Shown: positions 8,182-16,015 of the stretch, one piece after another
Layout: the number at the start of each line of letters is the position of its first letter
Position numbering within the stretch: position 1 is the first letter of the stretch
Notes under the pieces: generated by a model
The model's database searches: none
What the model saw: the letters and a program-made list of their open reading frames with translations, nothing else
Told to the model about the DNA's origin: nothing
Origin: JBJFGR01 sp051892875
GTDB taxonomy: Bacteria > Pseudomonadota > Gammaproteobacteria > Enterobacterales > Succinivibrionaceae
DNA: 16,767 bases
Reading direction: 5' to 3'
Assembly (NCBI GenBank): GCA_051892875.1
Contig: JBJFGR010000045.1
Span: 1-16,767, forward strand
Made by a program: the position numbers and the translations under genes

Positions 8182-10026
8182 ATGAAATCAACAGATATTG
8201 AAAATAGGATTATTTCTTTAAGAAACATTCTTGAACAAGAAGATATTGATGCATTAATTGTTAATAGAGCTGATGAACATTTGAGTGAGTATGTATCTAA
8301 AGATAAAGAGCGTTTATTTTATATTTCTGGTTTTTCAGGGTCTGCTGGTATTGTTATTATTTTTAAAGATAAAAATATAAAGAATGCGATTATTACTGAT
8401 GGCAGATATGTTTTACAAGCAAAAAATCAAGTACCTTCTATCTTTTTTGATGTATATCATTCAAATGAAACTAAACTTGAAGACATTTTAATAAAAAATT
8501 TACATGAAAATCAGGTTGTTGCACTTGATTATAAATGTTCTAGCTATAAATTTTTGACTGATATTAGAACAAATCTTCAAGGTAAAAAGATTATTATAAA
8601 GCATTCTATTAAGAATTTAGTTGATGAGATATGGAGTGAACGGGAAAAAGAACCAACGCCCCCTTTTTTTATTTATGATGACAAATATAATGGATATCCA
8701 AGTTCTGAAAAAATAAAGAATATCGCAGAAGATTTGTTAGAAAAACAAATTGATTGTACCATTATTTCGAAAAGTGAATCTGTAAATTGGTTATTAAACA
8801 TAAGAGGTAGGGATATACCTAATTTACCAATAGTAAACGCTTTTGCAATAGTTTATTCATCAGGAAATGTAGAATTATTCAGCGATGTTGATAAATTTCC
8901 TATGCAAGAATTAGTTAAATTACAACATCATTGTGGTTCAATTGATCTATTTGCAGAGAAAGAGTTTTTGAGTGCACTAAAGAGACTCGGAAAAAATAAT
9001 AATTCAGTTATATTAGATCCATCTTCAACAAATGCGTGGATTATAGAGAATTTAAACAATTATAATGTTAAAATAACATTTGCTATGGATTTATGCGAAT
9101 ATCCTAAAGCTATAAAAAATCACATAGAAATTGATGGTTTTAGAAAAGCTCATTATCGAGACAGTATTGCTATGTGTAAATTTTTATGTTGGCTAGAAAA
9201 TGAATGTGCTAAGTTTATTAATTCTACAGATGAAGATGCTAAAGGTGAGTTAACAGAAGCTGATTTAGCAGAAAAAGTTGCGTTTTTTAGAGCACAACAG
9301 GATTTATATGTTGAAGATAGTTTTGATGCAATTTCAGCTTTAGGTCCTAATTCTTCATATATTCATTACAATTACTCACATATGGGGAAACCTAGAATTT
9401 TAGGTTTAGATCCTATATATCTTTTGGATAGCGGTGCACAATATATTGATGGAACAACAGATATTACAAGAACAGTTGTTGTTGGCAAAGGTGTTACACC
9501 AGAAATTAAAGAAAATTTTACAAGGGTTTTAAAAGGGTTGATTAGTTTACATCGTATAAATTTCCCTATTGGAACATCCACTGTAGCATTAGATGCATTC
9601 GCACGAGTATACTTATGGGAAGTTGGTTTAGATTATGACCATGGTACAGGTCATGGAGTGGGACATTTTTTGAATGTACACGAAGGTCCGGTTCATTTAT
9701 CTCCAAGAGCAAAATATTGTGTAATAAAAGAAGGAATGGTTACTTCTGTAGAACCAGGATATTATAAAGAGAATCAATATGGAATAAGATGTGAAAATCT
9801 ATGTGTGGTAGAGAGATATGTTTCTGATTATTTAAATAGAGATATGCTGCATTTATCACCTCTAACATATGTTCCTTTTGATACTAGATTAATAGATTTA
9901 AAGTTATTAACTAAAGATGAAATAAAATGGATAAACGATTATCACTCAAAGGTTAGAGATATTGTAAAAGATCATTTAAGTGATATTGAAATAAAGTGGT
10001 TAATAAAGGCAACAATGGCTATATAA
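8182..10026 (+). CDS. Xaa-Pro aminopeptidase (large M24B aminopeptidase P)
   Basis: This enzyme removes an N-terminal residue that precedes proline. At about 614 residues it is the large three-domain type resembling eukaryotic XPNPEP1, not the roughly 440-residue E. coli PepP. Two creatinase-like N-terminal domains are followed by the metal-binding pita-bread domain. Counting from the ATG at 8179, the dimetal ligands are D417 and D428 (LLDSGAQYIDGTTD), H492 (GTGHGVGH), E525 (TSVEPGYY) and E539 (IRCENL); all five are present. Two ATGs are adjacent. GGAG lies 5 bases before the second (8182) but only 2 before the first, so I choose the second. It is cytoplasmic by lack of a signal peptide, and probably works with the divergent prlC product on peptide recycling (inference). 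pssA follows after 12 bases. Confidence 0.93.
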   Translation: MKSTDIENRIISLRNILEQEDIDALIVNRADEHLSEYVSKDKERLFYISGFSGSAGIVIIFKDKNIKNAIITDGRYVLQAKNQVPSIFFDVYHSNETKLEDILIKNLHENQVVALDYKCSSYKFLTDIRTNLQGKKIIIKHSIKNLVDEIWSEREKEPTPPFFIYDDKYNGYPSSEKIKNIAEDLLEKQIDCTIISKSESVNWLLNIRGRDIPNLPIVNAFAIVYSSGNVELFSDVDKFPMQELVKLQHHCGSIDLFAEKEFLSALKRLGKNNNSVILDPSSTNAWIIENLNNYNVKITFAMDLCEYPKAIKNHIEIDGFRKAHYRDSIAMCKFLCWLENECAKFINSTDEDAKGELTEADLAEKVAFFRAQQDLYVEDSFDAISALGPNSSYIHYNYSHMGKPRILGLDPIYLLDSGAQYIDGTTDITRTVVVGKGVTPEIKENFTRVLKGLISLHRINFPIGTSTVALDAFARVYLWEVGLDYDHGTGHGVGHFLNVHEGPVHLSPRAKYCVIKEGMVTSVEPGYYKENQYGIRCENLCVVERYVSDYLNRDMLHLSPLTYVPFDTRLIDLKLLTKDEIKWINDYHSKVRDIVKDHLSDIEIKWLIKATMAI

Positions 10027-10038
10027 TAGGTTATACAA

Positions 10039-11418
10039 ATGATTAAGAATATAATTAAAAAAATATTTTATCCGAATATATTGAGTGCTAGGGGTAAAAT
10101 AGAGTCTCTTCCTAAGATTGCTGTTGATCCAAATGAATATACTATATTAGAGTATCCAAAGCGATTTTGTGAGCAAGTTATAAATCATATATTAACAGCT
10201 AAAAAAAGAATTTGTATATGTGTTCTTTATTTGCAAAATGATGAAATGGGACAAAAAATTCTTGATGCTCTTTATGAAGCAAAAAATAGAAATCACAAAT
10301 TATATATCAGAATATATGTAGATTTTCATAGAGCTCAAAGAGGATTAATAGGGAAAGGAGATCAAAAAGGAAATAGTGCATGGTATCAAGAAATGGCCAA
10401 AAAATACACTGTTAATCCTATAATATATGGTGTACCTGTAAAAAAGAGAGAAATTTTTGGTGTTTTGCATTTAAAGGGGTTTGTTTTTGATGATACCGTC
10501 ATTTATAGTGGGGCAAGTATCAATAATGTGTATATGCACAATTTGGAAAATTACAGATTAGATCGCTATCATGAAATATATTCACCTAATTTAGCTGATG
10601 CTATTTGTAATTATTGTACGTGTGTTTTTCATCAAAATAATGCTGTACAAGATATTAATCAAAAGGATATACCAAGTGTTAAAGATATAAATCAAGAAAT
10701 AAAAGATTTTAGAAAAATATTAACTAAATCTTGTTACCATTTTATTAATGAAAATATTGATGATAAACATGTTGGAATTACCCCTTTAGTAGGATTAGGA
10801 AAAAACAAGAATTTATTAAATGCTACTATTCTAAATTTGATTTCATGTGCAAGTGATGATATTTTTATTTGCACGCCATATTTTAATTTTCCAAAACCTT
10901 TGTTAAAAAGAATAAATAAATCATTAGAAGATAATATTAAAATATCCATAATTGTTGGAGATAAGGAAGCTAATGACTTTTTTATAAGACCAGGTGAAAA
11001 TTTTAATAAAATAGGCGCTGTGCCATATATTTATGAACAGAATTTAAAAGAATTTGTGCAGTCTCATCAAAAGTATATTGATAATGGTTTGTTACATATT
11101 CATTTATGGAAAAAGGGAGAAAATACATTTCATGTAAAAGGTATGACTGTTGATAATAAGTATGCATTAATTACAGGAAATAATTTAAATCCAAGAGCAT
11201 GGGGGTTAGATTTAGAGAATGGCTTGCTAGTACATGATTTGCATCATCATCTTCAAGAAAAATTAATGCATGAAAGAAATTATTTATTGAAACATACTGT
11301 ATTAATTAAATCATCAAATGATATTCAAAATATTGATGATTATCCAGAGGAAGTAAAAAAGATTTTAATTAGAGTAAAAAAATTGGGTGCTCAATGGTTG
11401 CTCAGAAAATTGTTATAA
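10039..11418 (+). CDS. pssA: CDP-diacylglycerol--serine O-phosphatidyltransferase PssA
   Basis: PssA makes phosphatidylserine from CDP-diacylglycerol and serine, the committed step towards phosphatidylethanolamine. This is the gram-negative phospholipase-D-superfamily type, peripherally bound to the membrane. The 459 residues match E. coli PssA (451) throughout. The first HKD-type motif is H144-x-K146 in VLHLKGFVFDD and the second is H365-x-K367 in FHVKGMTVDNK. TPLVGLGKN, CTPYFNFP, GNNLNPRAW and the basic C-terminus are also shared. AGG lies 8 bases before the ATG. It follows the aminopeptidase P gene closely and its last 25 bases overlap recG, so the three are probably one operon. No matching decarboxylase gene is in the window. 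Confidence 0.96.
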   Translation: MIKNIIKKIFYPNILSARGKIESLPKIAVDPNEYTILEYPKRFCEQVINHILTAKKRICICVLYLQNDEMGQKILDALYEAKNRNHKLYIRIYVDFHRAQRGLIGKGDQKGNSAWYQEMAKKYTVNPIIYGVPVKKREIFGVLHLKGFVFDDTVIYSGASINNVYMHNLENYRLDRYHEIYSPNLADAICNYCTCVFHQNNAVQDINQKDIPSVKDINQEIKDFRKILTKSCYHFINENIDDKHVGITPLVGLGKNKNLLNATILNLISCASDDIFICTPYFNFPKPLLKRINKSLEDNIKISIIVGDKEANDFFIRPGENFNKIGAVPYIYEQNLKEFVQSHQKYIDNGLLHIHLWKKGENTFHVKGMTVDNKYALITGNNLNPRAWGLDLENGLLVHDLHHHLQEKLMHERNYLLKHTVLIKSSNDIQNIDDYPEEVKKILIRVKKLGAQWLLRKLL

Positions 11419-13460
11419 ACGACACAGATTTATCTAAATGTTCTATTTCTTTATTGAAAGGTTTTGGTGATAAAACAGTAGATTTATTGTCGAAAACAGG
11501 TATATCTAATGTTTTTGATTTAATATTAAAATTTCCTTCTGATTATAAAGATAGAACAAAAGTAACAAGAATAGATCTATTACAAGTTGGTGAAGAGTTT
11601 ACAATTTTTGCAAAAATTATTAATTCTAGTATCTCAACTGGAAAGAAATCTAGAATCACTTATCTTGTCAGTGATGGGACAGGAAACATTAATATAACCT
11701 TGTTTAATTTTTCTGTATATCTTGTAAAAAAGATTCAAGTTGGAAAAAGTTATTTTATTTTTGGAAAAATATCTTTTTTTAATGGTAATCTACAAATGTC
11801 AAATCCTGAATTTTTAGAAAATCTAGATAAAAGTTTAACACCTTGTTATTCATTAACAGGTACAATAAAAATGAACCAAATGAGGAGATTGATTAACGAG
11901 GGTATTGAATATTCAAAAAAAAATGGGATTGAAGAACTTTTACCCTTAGAATTAAATCCATATAGAATAACTTTAATTGATGCCATATATAGTATCCATT
12001 TTCCAGAACTATCTTGTAAAGATTCTATGAAAAATCATAATTCTGTGTATCATAAAAGGGTTGCTTTTGAAGAGCTTGTTGCATATGAATTATCGATTAT
12101 GAAATTTAAACAAAAACAGGAGCAAGAATCATCTTACAAATTTAAGATAAATAAAAAAATAGAGAGAGAGTTTTTTAAAAGACTTCCTTTTGAGCCAACG
12201 AGTTCACAGATAAAAGCATACAACGATATTTGTGATGATCTACAATCTGGCATACCAATGAATAGATTAATTCAAGGGGATGTTGGTTGTGGTAAAACGT
12301 TAGTAGCTATACTAGTGATTCTTCAAGCTCTTTATAATAAAGTACAAGTAGCTTTTCTTGTGCCAACAGAAATTCTAGCAGAACAACATTATTCTAGCAT
12401 AATTTCTTTATTGCCAGAATATAAAGATCATATAACATTATTATTAGGAAAACATTCATTATCGCAAAAAAAAGCTATATTAAAATCAATATCTACTAAT
12501 GAATTTTCTATCGTAATTGGCACTCATGCTATTTTTCAAGAAAATGTTGAATATTATAATTTAGGGGTTGTTATTATTGACGAGCAACATAGATTTGGTG
12601 TAGACCAGCGATCACAATTGAGAAATAAGAGTGTGTTTTCTCCTCATGTTTTATCAATGACAGCAACCCCTATACCCAGAACAATAGCTCAAACATTGTA
12701 TATGGATATTAAAATATCTACTATTAAAGAAAAACCAAAATGTAGAATCCCAATAAAAACTCTTTTAGTTTATGAAGATTCAAAATCTTTATTGATAGAT
12801 CGTATTAGGGTGAATTGTATGGAAAAAAAACAGGTATATTGGGTTTGCTCATTAATTGAAGAATCTGATAATTTGGACTGTAGAAGTGCGGTTGAAACGT
12901 ATGAATATTTATCAGAACAACTTCCTAATATTAAAATAGGCTTAATACATGGAAAAATGAAGAATCAAGAAAAATACAAAGTAATGAGCGAATTTAAAGA
13001 TGGAAAAATAGATATCTTAGTTGCTACTTCTGTTATTGAAGTTGGTGTGGATGTTCCTAATGCATTTTTAATTGTAATAGAAAACGCGGATAGGTATGGA
13101 TTGGCGCAATTACATCAACTGAGAGGGCGTGTTGGTCGAGGTGATAAAGAGTCTTATTGTTGTCTTCTTTGTAATAGTAATATTAGCGATGTTGCTAAAA
13201 AAAGGTTGGGAATAATAAAAAATACTTCAGATGGTTTTGAAATAGCACAATATGATTTAGAATTAAGGGGGCCTGGTGATATTCTTGGAACAAGACAAAC
13301 AGGTGTATTAGAGTTTAAAGCAGCTGATATTTTTAGGGATAGTGATATATTACAACTTTGTCAGTATACATCTAAGAGTATATTACAAAATTACCCACAA
13401 ATTGTTGATAAAATTATTGATAGGTGGTATTCATCTAGTGAATCTGTTGTTAATTCATGA
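11394..13460 (+). CDS. recG: ATP-dependent DNA helicase RecG
   Basis: RecG remodels stalled replication forks and branch-migrates Holliday junctions. The 688-residue protein matches E. coli RecG (693). An N-terminal wedge/OB domain comes first (about 50-165, starting near FPSDYKDRT). The helicase core follows, with Walker A GDVGCGKT near 295-302, the DEQH box near 396-399, TATPIPRT, ATSVIEVGVDVPNA, and motif VI QLRGRVGRG. GFEIAQYDLELRGPGDILGTRQTG marks the RecG-specific C-terminal part. The start lies inside the end of pssA with only a weak GGTG upstream, suggesting coupled translation. Its stop overlaps the yihY-like gene by 11 bases tail to tail, leaving no room for a dedicated terminator. 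Confidence 0.97.
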   Translation: MVAQKIVINDTDLSKCSISLLKGFGDKTVDLLSKTGISNVFDLILKFPSDYKDRTKVTRIDLLQVGEEFTIFAKIINSSISTGKKSRITYLVSDGTGNINITLFNFSVYLVKKIQVGKSYFIFGKISFFNGNLQMSNPEFLENLDKSLTPCYSLTGTIKMNQMRRLINEGIEYSKKNGIEELLPLELNPYRITLIDAIYSIHFPELSCKDSMKNHNSVYHKRVAFEELVAYELSIMKFKQKQEQESSYKFKINKKIEREFFKRLPFEPTSSQIKAYNDICDDLQSGIPMNRLIQGDVGCGKTLVAILVILQALYNKVQVAFLVPTEILAEQHYSSIISLLPEYKDHITLLLGKHSLSQKKAILKSISTNEFSIVIGTHAIFQENVEYYNLGVVIIDEQHRFGVDQRSQLRNKSVFSPHVLSMTATPIPRTIAQTLYMDIKISTIKEKPKCRIPIKTLLVYEDSKSLLIDRIRVNCMEKKQVYWVCSLIEESDNLDCRSAVETYEYLSEQLPNIKIGLIHGKMKNQEKYKVMSEFKDGKIDILVATSVIEVGVDVPNAFLIVIENADRYGLAQLHQLRGRVGRGDKESYCCLLCNSNISDVAKKRLGIIKNTSDGFEIAQYDLELRGPGDILGTRQTGVLEFKAADIFRDSDILQLCQYTSKSILQNYPQIVDKIIDRWYSSSESVVNS

Positions 13461-14274
13461 TTGTATTTAATGTTTTTATTAAGCATAAACCACAAAGAAT
13501 TATATACCAAATAATATAGATCCAAAGTAGGAGAATTGGCACGATAGCAAAAGCATCATAGATAAAAGAGTATGATGTGAAATCTGTAATAATTAATGTG
13601 AAGAAATTTTTGGTTAAAACAAGTAAAAACATGGTTACTATAGTAGATATTAGAATACTTGTTACTTTAAATTTTTGAGATGGGATAAATTTATATAAAC
13701 AAAATAAAAATAAAAAAAGAATTATATATGGTGTCATTTCAATCATGTCAAAATAAAAAAAATTATTTACATAGGTTTCAAATTTGTATATGACTTCAAA
13801 TGTTATTATATAAGAAATTGATCCAAGAAAAACAAATATCATTATGGGTGTTAATAAGTAAAACATTGAATATAATAAAGATGTTTTTGTGAAAGATCTA
13901 TTTATTTTTATATTGATTATTCGGTGTATAACAATATCTATTTTTCTAAACAGTAGTAAAGAAAACATTACAAAAATACAAAAGCCTATTAGTGATGAGT
14001 TATAGGCGTTATCAATAAAAAATATTATATTTTGTCTTATGATTTTTCCATATTCAGGTAAAGTGTTATCTATAATAAAATTTTCGATTATTGTTTGATA
14101 TTTTTGAAAAAAAAGAATCTTAGAACATATGCTAATAGCTGTAGCAACTAAAGGAACAAAAGTAATAATTGTTGAATAAGACAAAGAAGCTGCAAATAAA
14201 GATATATTACTATCTAATATATTAACAAAGAAAATTTTAATAAAACTTACAAGAGAACGTAAAAATGTTTTCAT
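13450..14274 (-). CDS. yihY: YihY/BrkB family inner-membrane protein
   Basis: This family (formerly called RNase BN) consists of polytopic inner-membrane proteins of unsettled function. From the ATG at 14274 the protein has 274 residues (E. coli YihY 290). About six hydrophobic segments alternate with short loops. Family signatures are visible: LFAASLSYSTIITFVPLVA near the N-terminus, and SYSFIYDAFAIVPILLLWIYIIW near the C-terminus, matching YQLIYGVLAVIPILFVWVY of E. coli. A GTG 36 bases upstream keeps the frame open, but the added residues would be encoded by the ompA terminator hairpin, so I reject that start. There is no evident Shine-Dalgarno site. It lies immediately downstream of ompA and is probably expressed by readthrough or from an unseen promoter. 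Confidence 0.82.
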   Translation of the reverse strand: MKTFLRSLVSFIKIFFVNILDSNISLFAASLSYSTIITFVPLVATAISICSKILFFQKYQTIIENFIIDNTLPEYGKIIRQNIIFFIDNAYNSSLIGFCIFVMFSLLLFRKIDIVIHRIINIKINRSFTKTSLLYSMFYLLTPIMIFVFLGSISYIITFEVIYKFETYVNNFFYFDMIEMTPYIILFLFLFCLYKFIPSQKFKVTSILISTIVTMFLLVLTKNFFTLIITDFTSYSFIYDAFAIVPILLLWIYIIWYIILCGLCLIKTLNTIMN

Positions 14275-14278
14275 AAGA

Positions 14279-14308
14279 TAAAAACTAAAAGGGGGTATGA
14301 TAACCCCC
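14279..14308 (-). terminator. ompA terminator
   Basis: Read on the minus strand, GGGGGT and ACCCCC (14303-14308 and 14291-14296) form a GC-rich 6-bp stem around a 6-base loop, followed by TTTTAGTTTTT. It starts 20 bases after the ompA stop and ends about 5 bases before the yihY ATG, so yihY receives ompA transcripts only by readthrough. It is the most GC-rich spot in this part of the window. Confidence 0.8.
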
Positions 14309-14327
14309 ACATGATAATGATTAATTG

Positions 14328-15374
14328 TTATTCAGTGTATGTTTTTAAACCATTGAATTTTACTTCAACACGGCGATCTGGTGCAAGACATTCAATAAGT
14401 TTCTTTCCTTTAAACTTATTACATGTGTGACCTGTTACAGGTGAAGATTCACCATATCCTTCAGCAGTAATTGATGAAGGTTCTATACCATTTGATATAA
14501 ATTCTTCAACAACTGAACGGGCTCTTTTCTTTGATAATTCCATATTATACTTTTCAGAACCTATTCTATCTGTATGACCTTCAACTTTAATTTTTATGTC
14601 TTGAATATTATTGTCTTTGATTTCATTTGTTACTTTTGAAATAGACTGTTTACCTTTTGATGATAACTTTGAACTATTGTAACCGAATAATGCAGAAGAT
14701 TCTAATGTAATTGTCTTTGATATGACTTCTTTCTTAGGTTCTTGTTGAGGAGTTTGTGCAGCAGGTTTTGCTTCAACTATAGGTTCAGGAGTTTTTCCAC
14801 CAAATTTATATTCAAAGCCTAGTGATGTGTAGTGTAAATCAGGATTGTAACCAAACTTATCATAAGTTGCTATTTTATGTGACCAATCGTATTCTAATCT
14901 CACAAGAAAATCACCAAAAGCAACTCTTGCACCTGCACCTAATAAAGGTGAAACTTTTGATTGTGTAGAATCTGCAAAAGAATCTTTAATGTTGGAATGT
15001 AAAGCTCCTAATTTAACGAATAAGTCATCACCATTATCATTAAATGGTAAAGCAACAACAGTAGCTAGACTTAGGCCATGAACTTTGTATTCATGTTCTG
15101 CATTACCTACAAGATTTGAAAATTTTCCAAAATAATCATACCCTAACTCTAAACCAAAAAATTTAGAAAAATTATAACCAGTGTATAAACCACCACCAAA
15201 ACCATTATTTTCATCTATGCTATATACATTGCTTAGTCTTTGCGAAGATGGATATTCAACATGCCCCCAACCTCCTCTAATTCCTATATAACCAGTTTCA
15301 GGTTCAGCAGCATTAGAAGTGTTGTATAAAGAAGCAGAAAATAGTGCTAAGGTTAATACCATTAATTTTTTCAT
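14328..15374 (-). CDS. ompA: OmpA-family outer membrane protein
   Basis: OmpA is an abundant outer-membrane beta-barrel that ties the outer membrane to peptidoglycan. The 348-residue protein (E. coli 346) has a signal peptide MKKLMVLTLALFSASLYNTSNA, with cleavage expected after A22. An eight-strand barrel follows to about 195, ending in SLGFEYKFG. Next come a Pro/Glu/Lys-rich linker (about 196-222) and the OmpA/MotB periplasmic domain. The peptidoglycan contact residues are D269 (GHTDRIGS) and R284. C318 and C329 in HTC...IECLAPDRR match the disulfide pair of enterobacterial OmpA. AAGGA lies 6 bases before the ATG. Its own promoter and terminator indicate mainly single-gene, high-level expression. 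Confidence 0.96.
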   Translation of the reverse strand: MKKLMVLTLALFSASLYNTSNAAEPETGYIGIRGGWGHVEYPSSQRLSNVYSIDENNGFGGGLYTGYNFSKFFGLELGYDYFGKFSNLVGNAEHEYKVHGLSLATVVALPFNDNGDDLFVKLGALHSNIKDSFADSTQSKVSPLLGAGARVAFGDFLVRLEYDWSHKIATYDKFGYNPDLHYTSLGFEYKFGGKTPEPIVEAKPAAQTPQQEPKKEVISKTITLESSALFGYNSSKLSSKGKQSISKVTNEIKDNNIQDIKIKVEGHTDRIGSEKYNMELSKKRARSVVEEFISNGIEPSSITAEGYGESSPVTGHTCNKFKGKKLIECLAPDRRVEVKFNGLKTYTE

Positions 15375-15416
15375 TTTAAATCCTTATAATTAATTTTGTC
15401 ATTAGTATGGATCTCA

Positions 15417-15445
15417 ATTATATGTACTATTGAAATTTAAATCAA
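15417..15445 (-). promoter_or_regulatory. ompA promoter
   Basis: Read on the minus strand, TTGATT (15440-15445) and TATAAT (15417-15422) are separated by exactly 17 bases, a near-consensus sigma-70 promoter. The start would be near 15410, giving a leader of about 36 bases that ends in AAGGATTTAAAATG. It is the best promoter in the window, as expected for ompA. Confidence 0.75.
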
Positions 15446-15607
15446 TAATACTATTTTATTTACAGCATTACACACGAAAATTAGTTAAATACCAATATTA
15501 TCGCTAAAAATTCATATGCATGTATTATAAGTACAAATAATACATAGAATTTTATTCAATATTTCCATCCAAAATACTTCTTTTTTTGAGTCATCGTGCA
15601 TATGTGT

Positions 15608-15673
15608 GGGTAAAATATGACGACTCTTAGTGGTTTTACCCTAAAGATCTTTCACTGATCTTTGGGTTCTTTT
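15608..15673 (+). promoter_or_regulatory. Attenuator-like pair of competing hairpins
   Basis: A terminator-like hairpin has CCC-t-AAAGATC (15639-15649) pairing with GATCTTTGGG (15657-15666) around a 7-base loop, followed by TTCTTTT. An alternative stem pairs GGGTAAAA (15608-15615) with TTTTACCC (15634-15641) and would take away the CCC the terminator needs. A third stem, GAGTC (15588-15592) with GACTC (15622-15626), encloses the GGGTAAAA arm. The arrangement resembles terminator versus antiterminator control. What signal would decide between them is unknown, and pairing was judged by eye. Confidence 0.45.
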
Positions 15674-15682
15674 AAAACTAAA

Positions 15683-15754
15683 AATTGAAAAAACATTTCA
15701 ATTCTGTATTTTTGTATTTGCATAAAAAAACAAAAAAGGAATGTGAAATGTTTT
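15683..15754 (+). promoter_or_regulatory. Hairpin that would mask the start of the 31-codon frame
   Basis: AAAACATTTCA (15690-15700) is perfectly complementary to TGAAATGTTTT (15744-15754), which contains the ATG at 15748. Beyond one bulged G, ATTC (15701-15704) pairs with GAAT (15739-15742), taking in part of the Shine-Dalgarno GGA. Inside, TTTTTGT (15709-15715) pairs with ACAAAAA (15730-15736). A competing small hairpin, AATTGAAA (15683-15690) with TTTCAATT (15696-15703), uses the same left arm and would free the start. This is a plausible on/off arrangement for translation. Confidence 0.45.
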
Positions 15755-15843
15755 CTGCTACTACTTTATTAAAGAAATTTGAAAACATCAATAACTCTAT
15801 CATAGATTCTTGGAAATTTGTTAAAAATTCTTTAGGTATTTAA
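15748..15843 (+). CDS. Candidate 31-residue amphipathic peptide
   Basis: An ATG preceded by AAAAAAGGA seven bases upstream opens a 31-codon frame ending in TAA. I do not recognise the peptide. It begins MFSATTLLKKFENI and has one Trp (W22), four Lys, one Glu and one Asp, for a net charge of about +2. Hydrophobic residues at 7, 11, 14, 18, 22, 25 and 29 fall on one face of a helix, so it is predicted to be amphipathic rather than a simple membrane span. Size and pattern recall membrane-active peptides such as staphylococcal delta-toxin or type I toxins, but this is resemblance of form, not homology. The start can be masked by the upstream sequence. It could also be a chance frame in a structured RNA. 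Confidence 0.4.
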   Translation: MFSATTLLKKFENINNSIIDSWKFVKNSLGI

Positions 15844-15940
15844 AGGTATCTTTACATCCTTATAAGAGTCATTCTTGTCGTTGTCGAATATAGAAATTTC
15901 TCTTTCCAACAGAGGAGATAAAGGGATGAGAATTGTATAA

Positions 15941-16015
15941 ATAAGGGGGCATAGGTGCAGAGCTCTCAATTTCAACCCACAACTATGCACGAAGAGCCTT
16001 ATCTTTGGTTTTTAA
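15941..16015 (+). terminator. Hairpin with T-run at the right end of the structured region
   Basis: ATAAGG (15941-15946) pairs with CCTTAT (15997-16002) and GCATAG (15949-15954) with CTATGC (15983-15988), followed by CTTTGGTTTTT. This could end a plus-strand transcript about 40 bases before the acrR stop. The loop is long and the stem interrupted, so it is a weak call. CTATGC is also part of the long-range inverted repeat, so the two pairings are mutually exclusive. Confidence 0.35.

Larger units (their letters stand above)
15594..15992. repeat. 18-base imperfect inverted repeat with arms 363 bases apart
   Basis: The left arm TCGTGCATATGTGTGGGT (15594-15611) is complementary to the right arm ACCCACAACTATGCACGA (15975-15992): 9 pairs, a 2x2 mismatch, then 7 pairs. 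Weaker complementarity continues outward (GAGTC against GAGCC) and inward (AAAT against ATTT). The arms are markedly richer in G+C than their surroundings. They could form a long-range closing stem in one RNA, or be the ends of a small non-autonomous insertion. No transposase and no convincing target-site duplication is seen. Confidence 0.6.

Noticed and set aside
14275..14310. GTG start for the yihY-like gene
   Set aside because: The extra 12 residues would be encoded by the ompA terminator hairpin and T-run.
15594..15992. Miniature insertion element (MITE) bounded by the inverted repeat
   Set aside because: No flanking target duplication and no second copy in the window; kept only as an alternative to the RNA explanation.
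15588..16015. tmRNA, RNase P RNA, 6S RNA or SRP RNA
   Set aside because: No tRNA-like ends or ANDENYALAA-type tag, no GAGGAAAGTC motif, no GGAAGGAAGCAGCC-like SRP loop, and no single long 6S-type hairpin with a central bubble.
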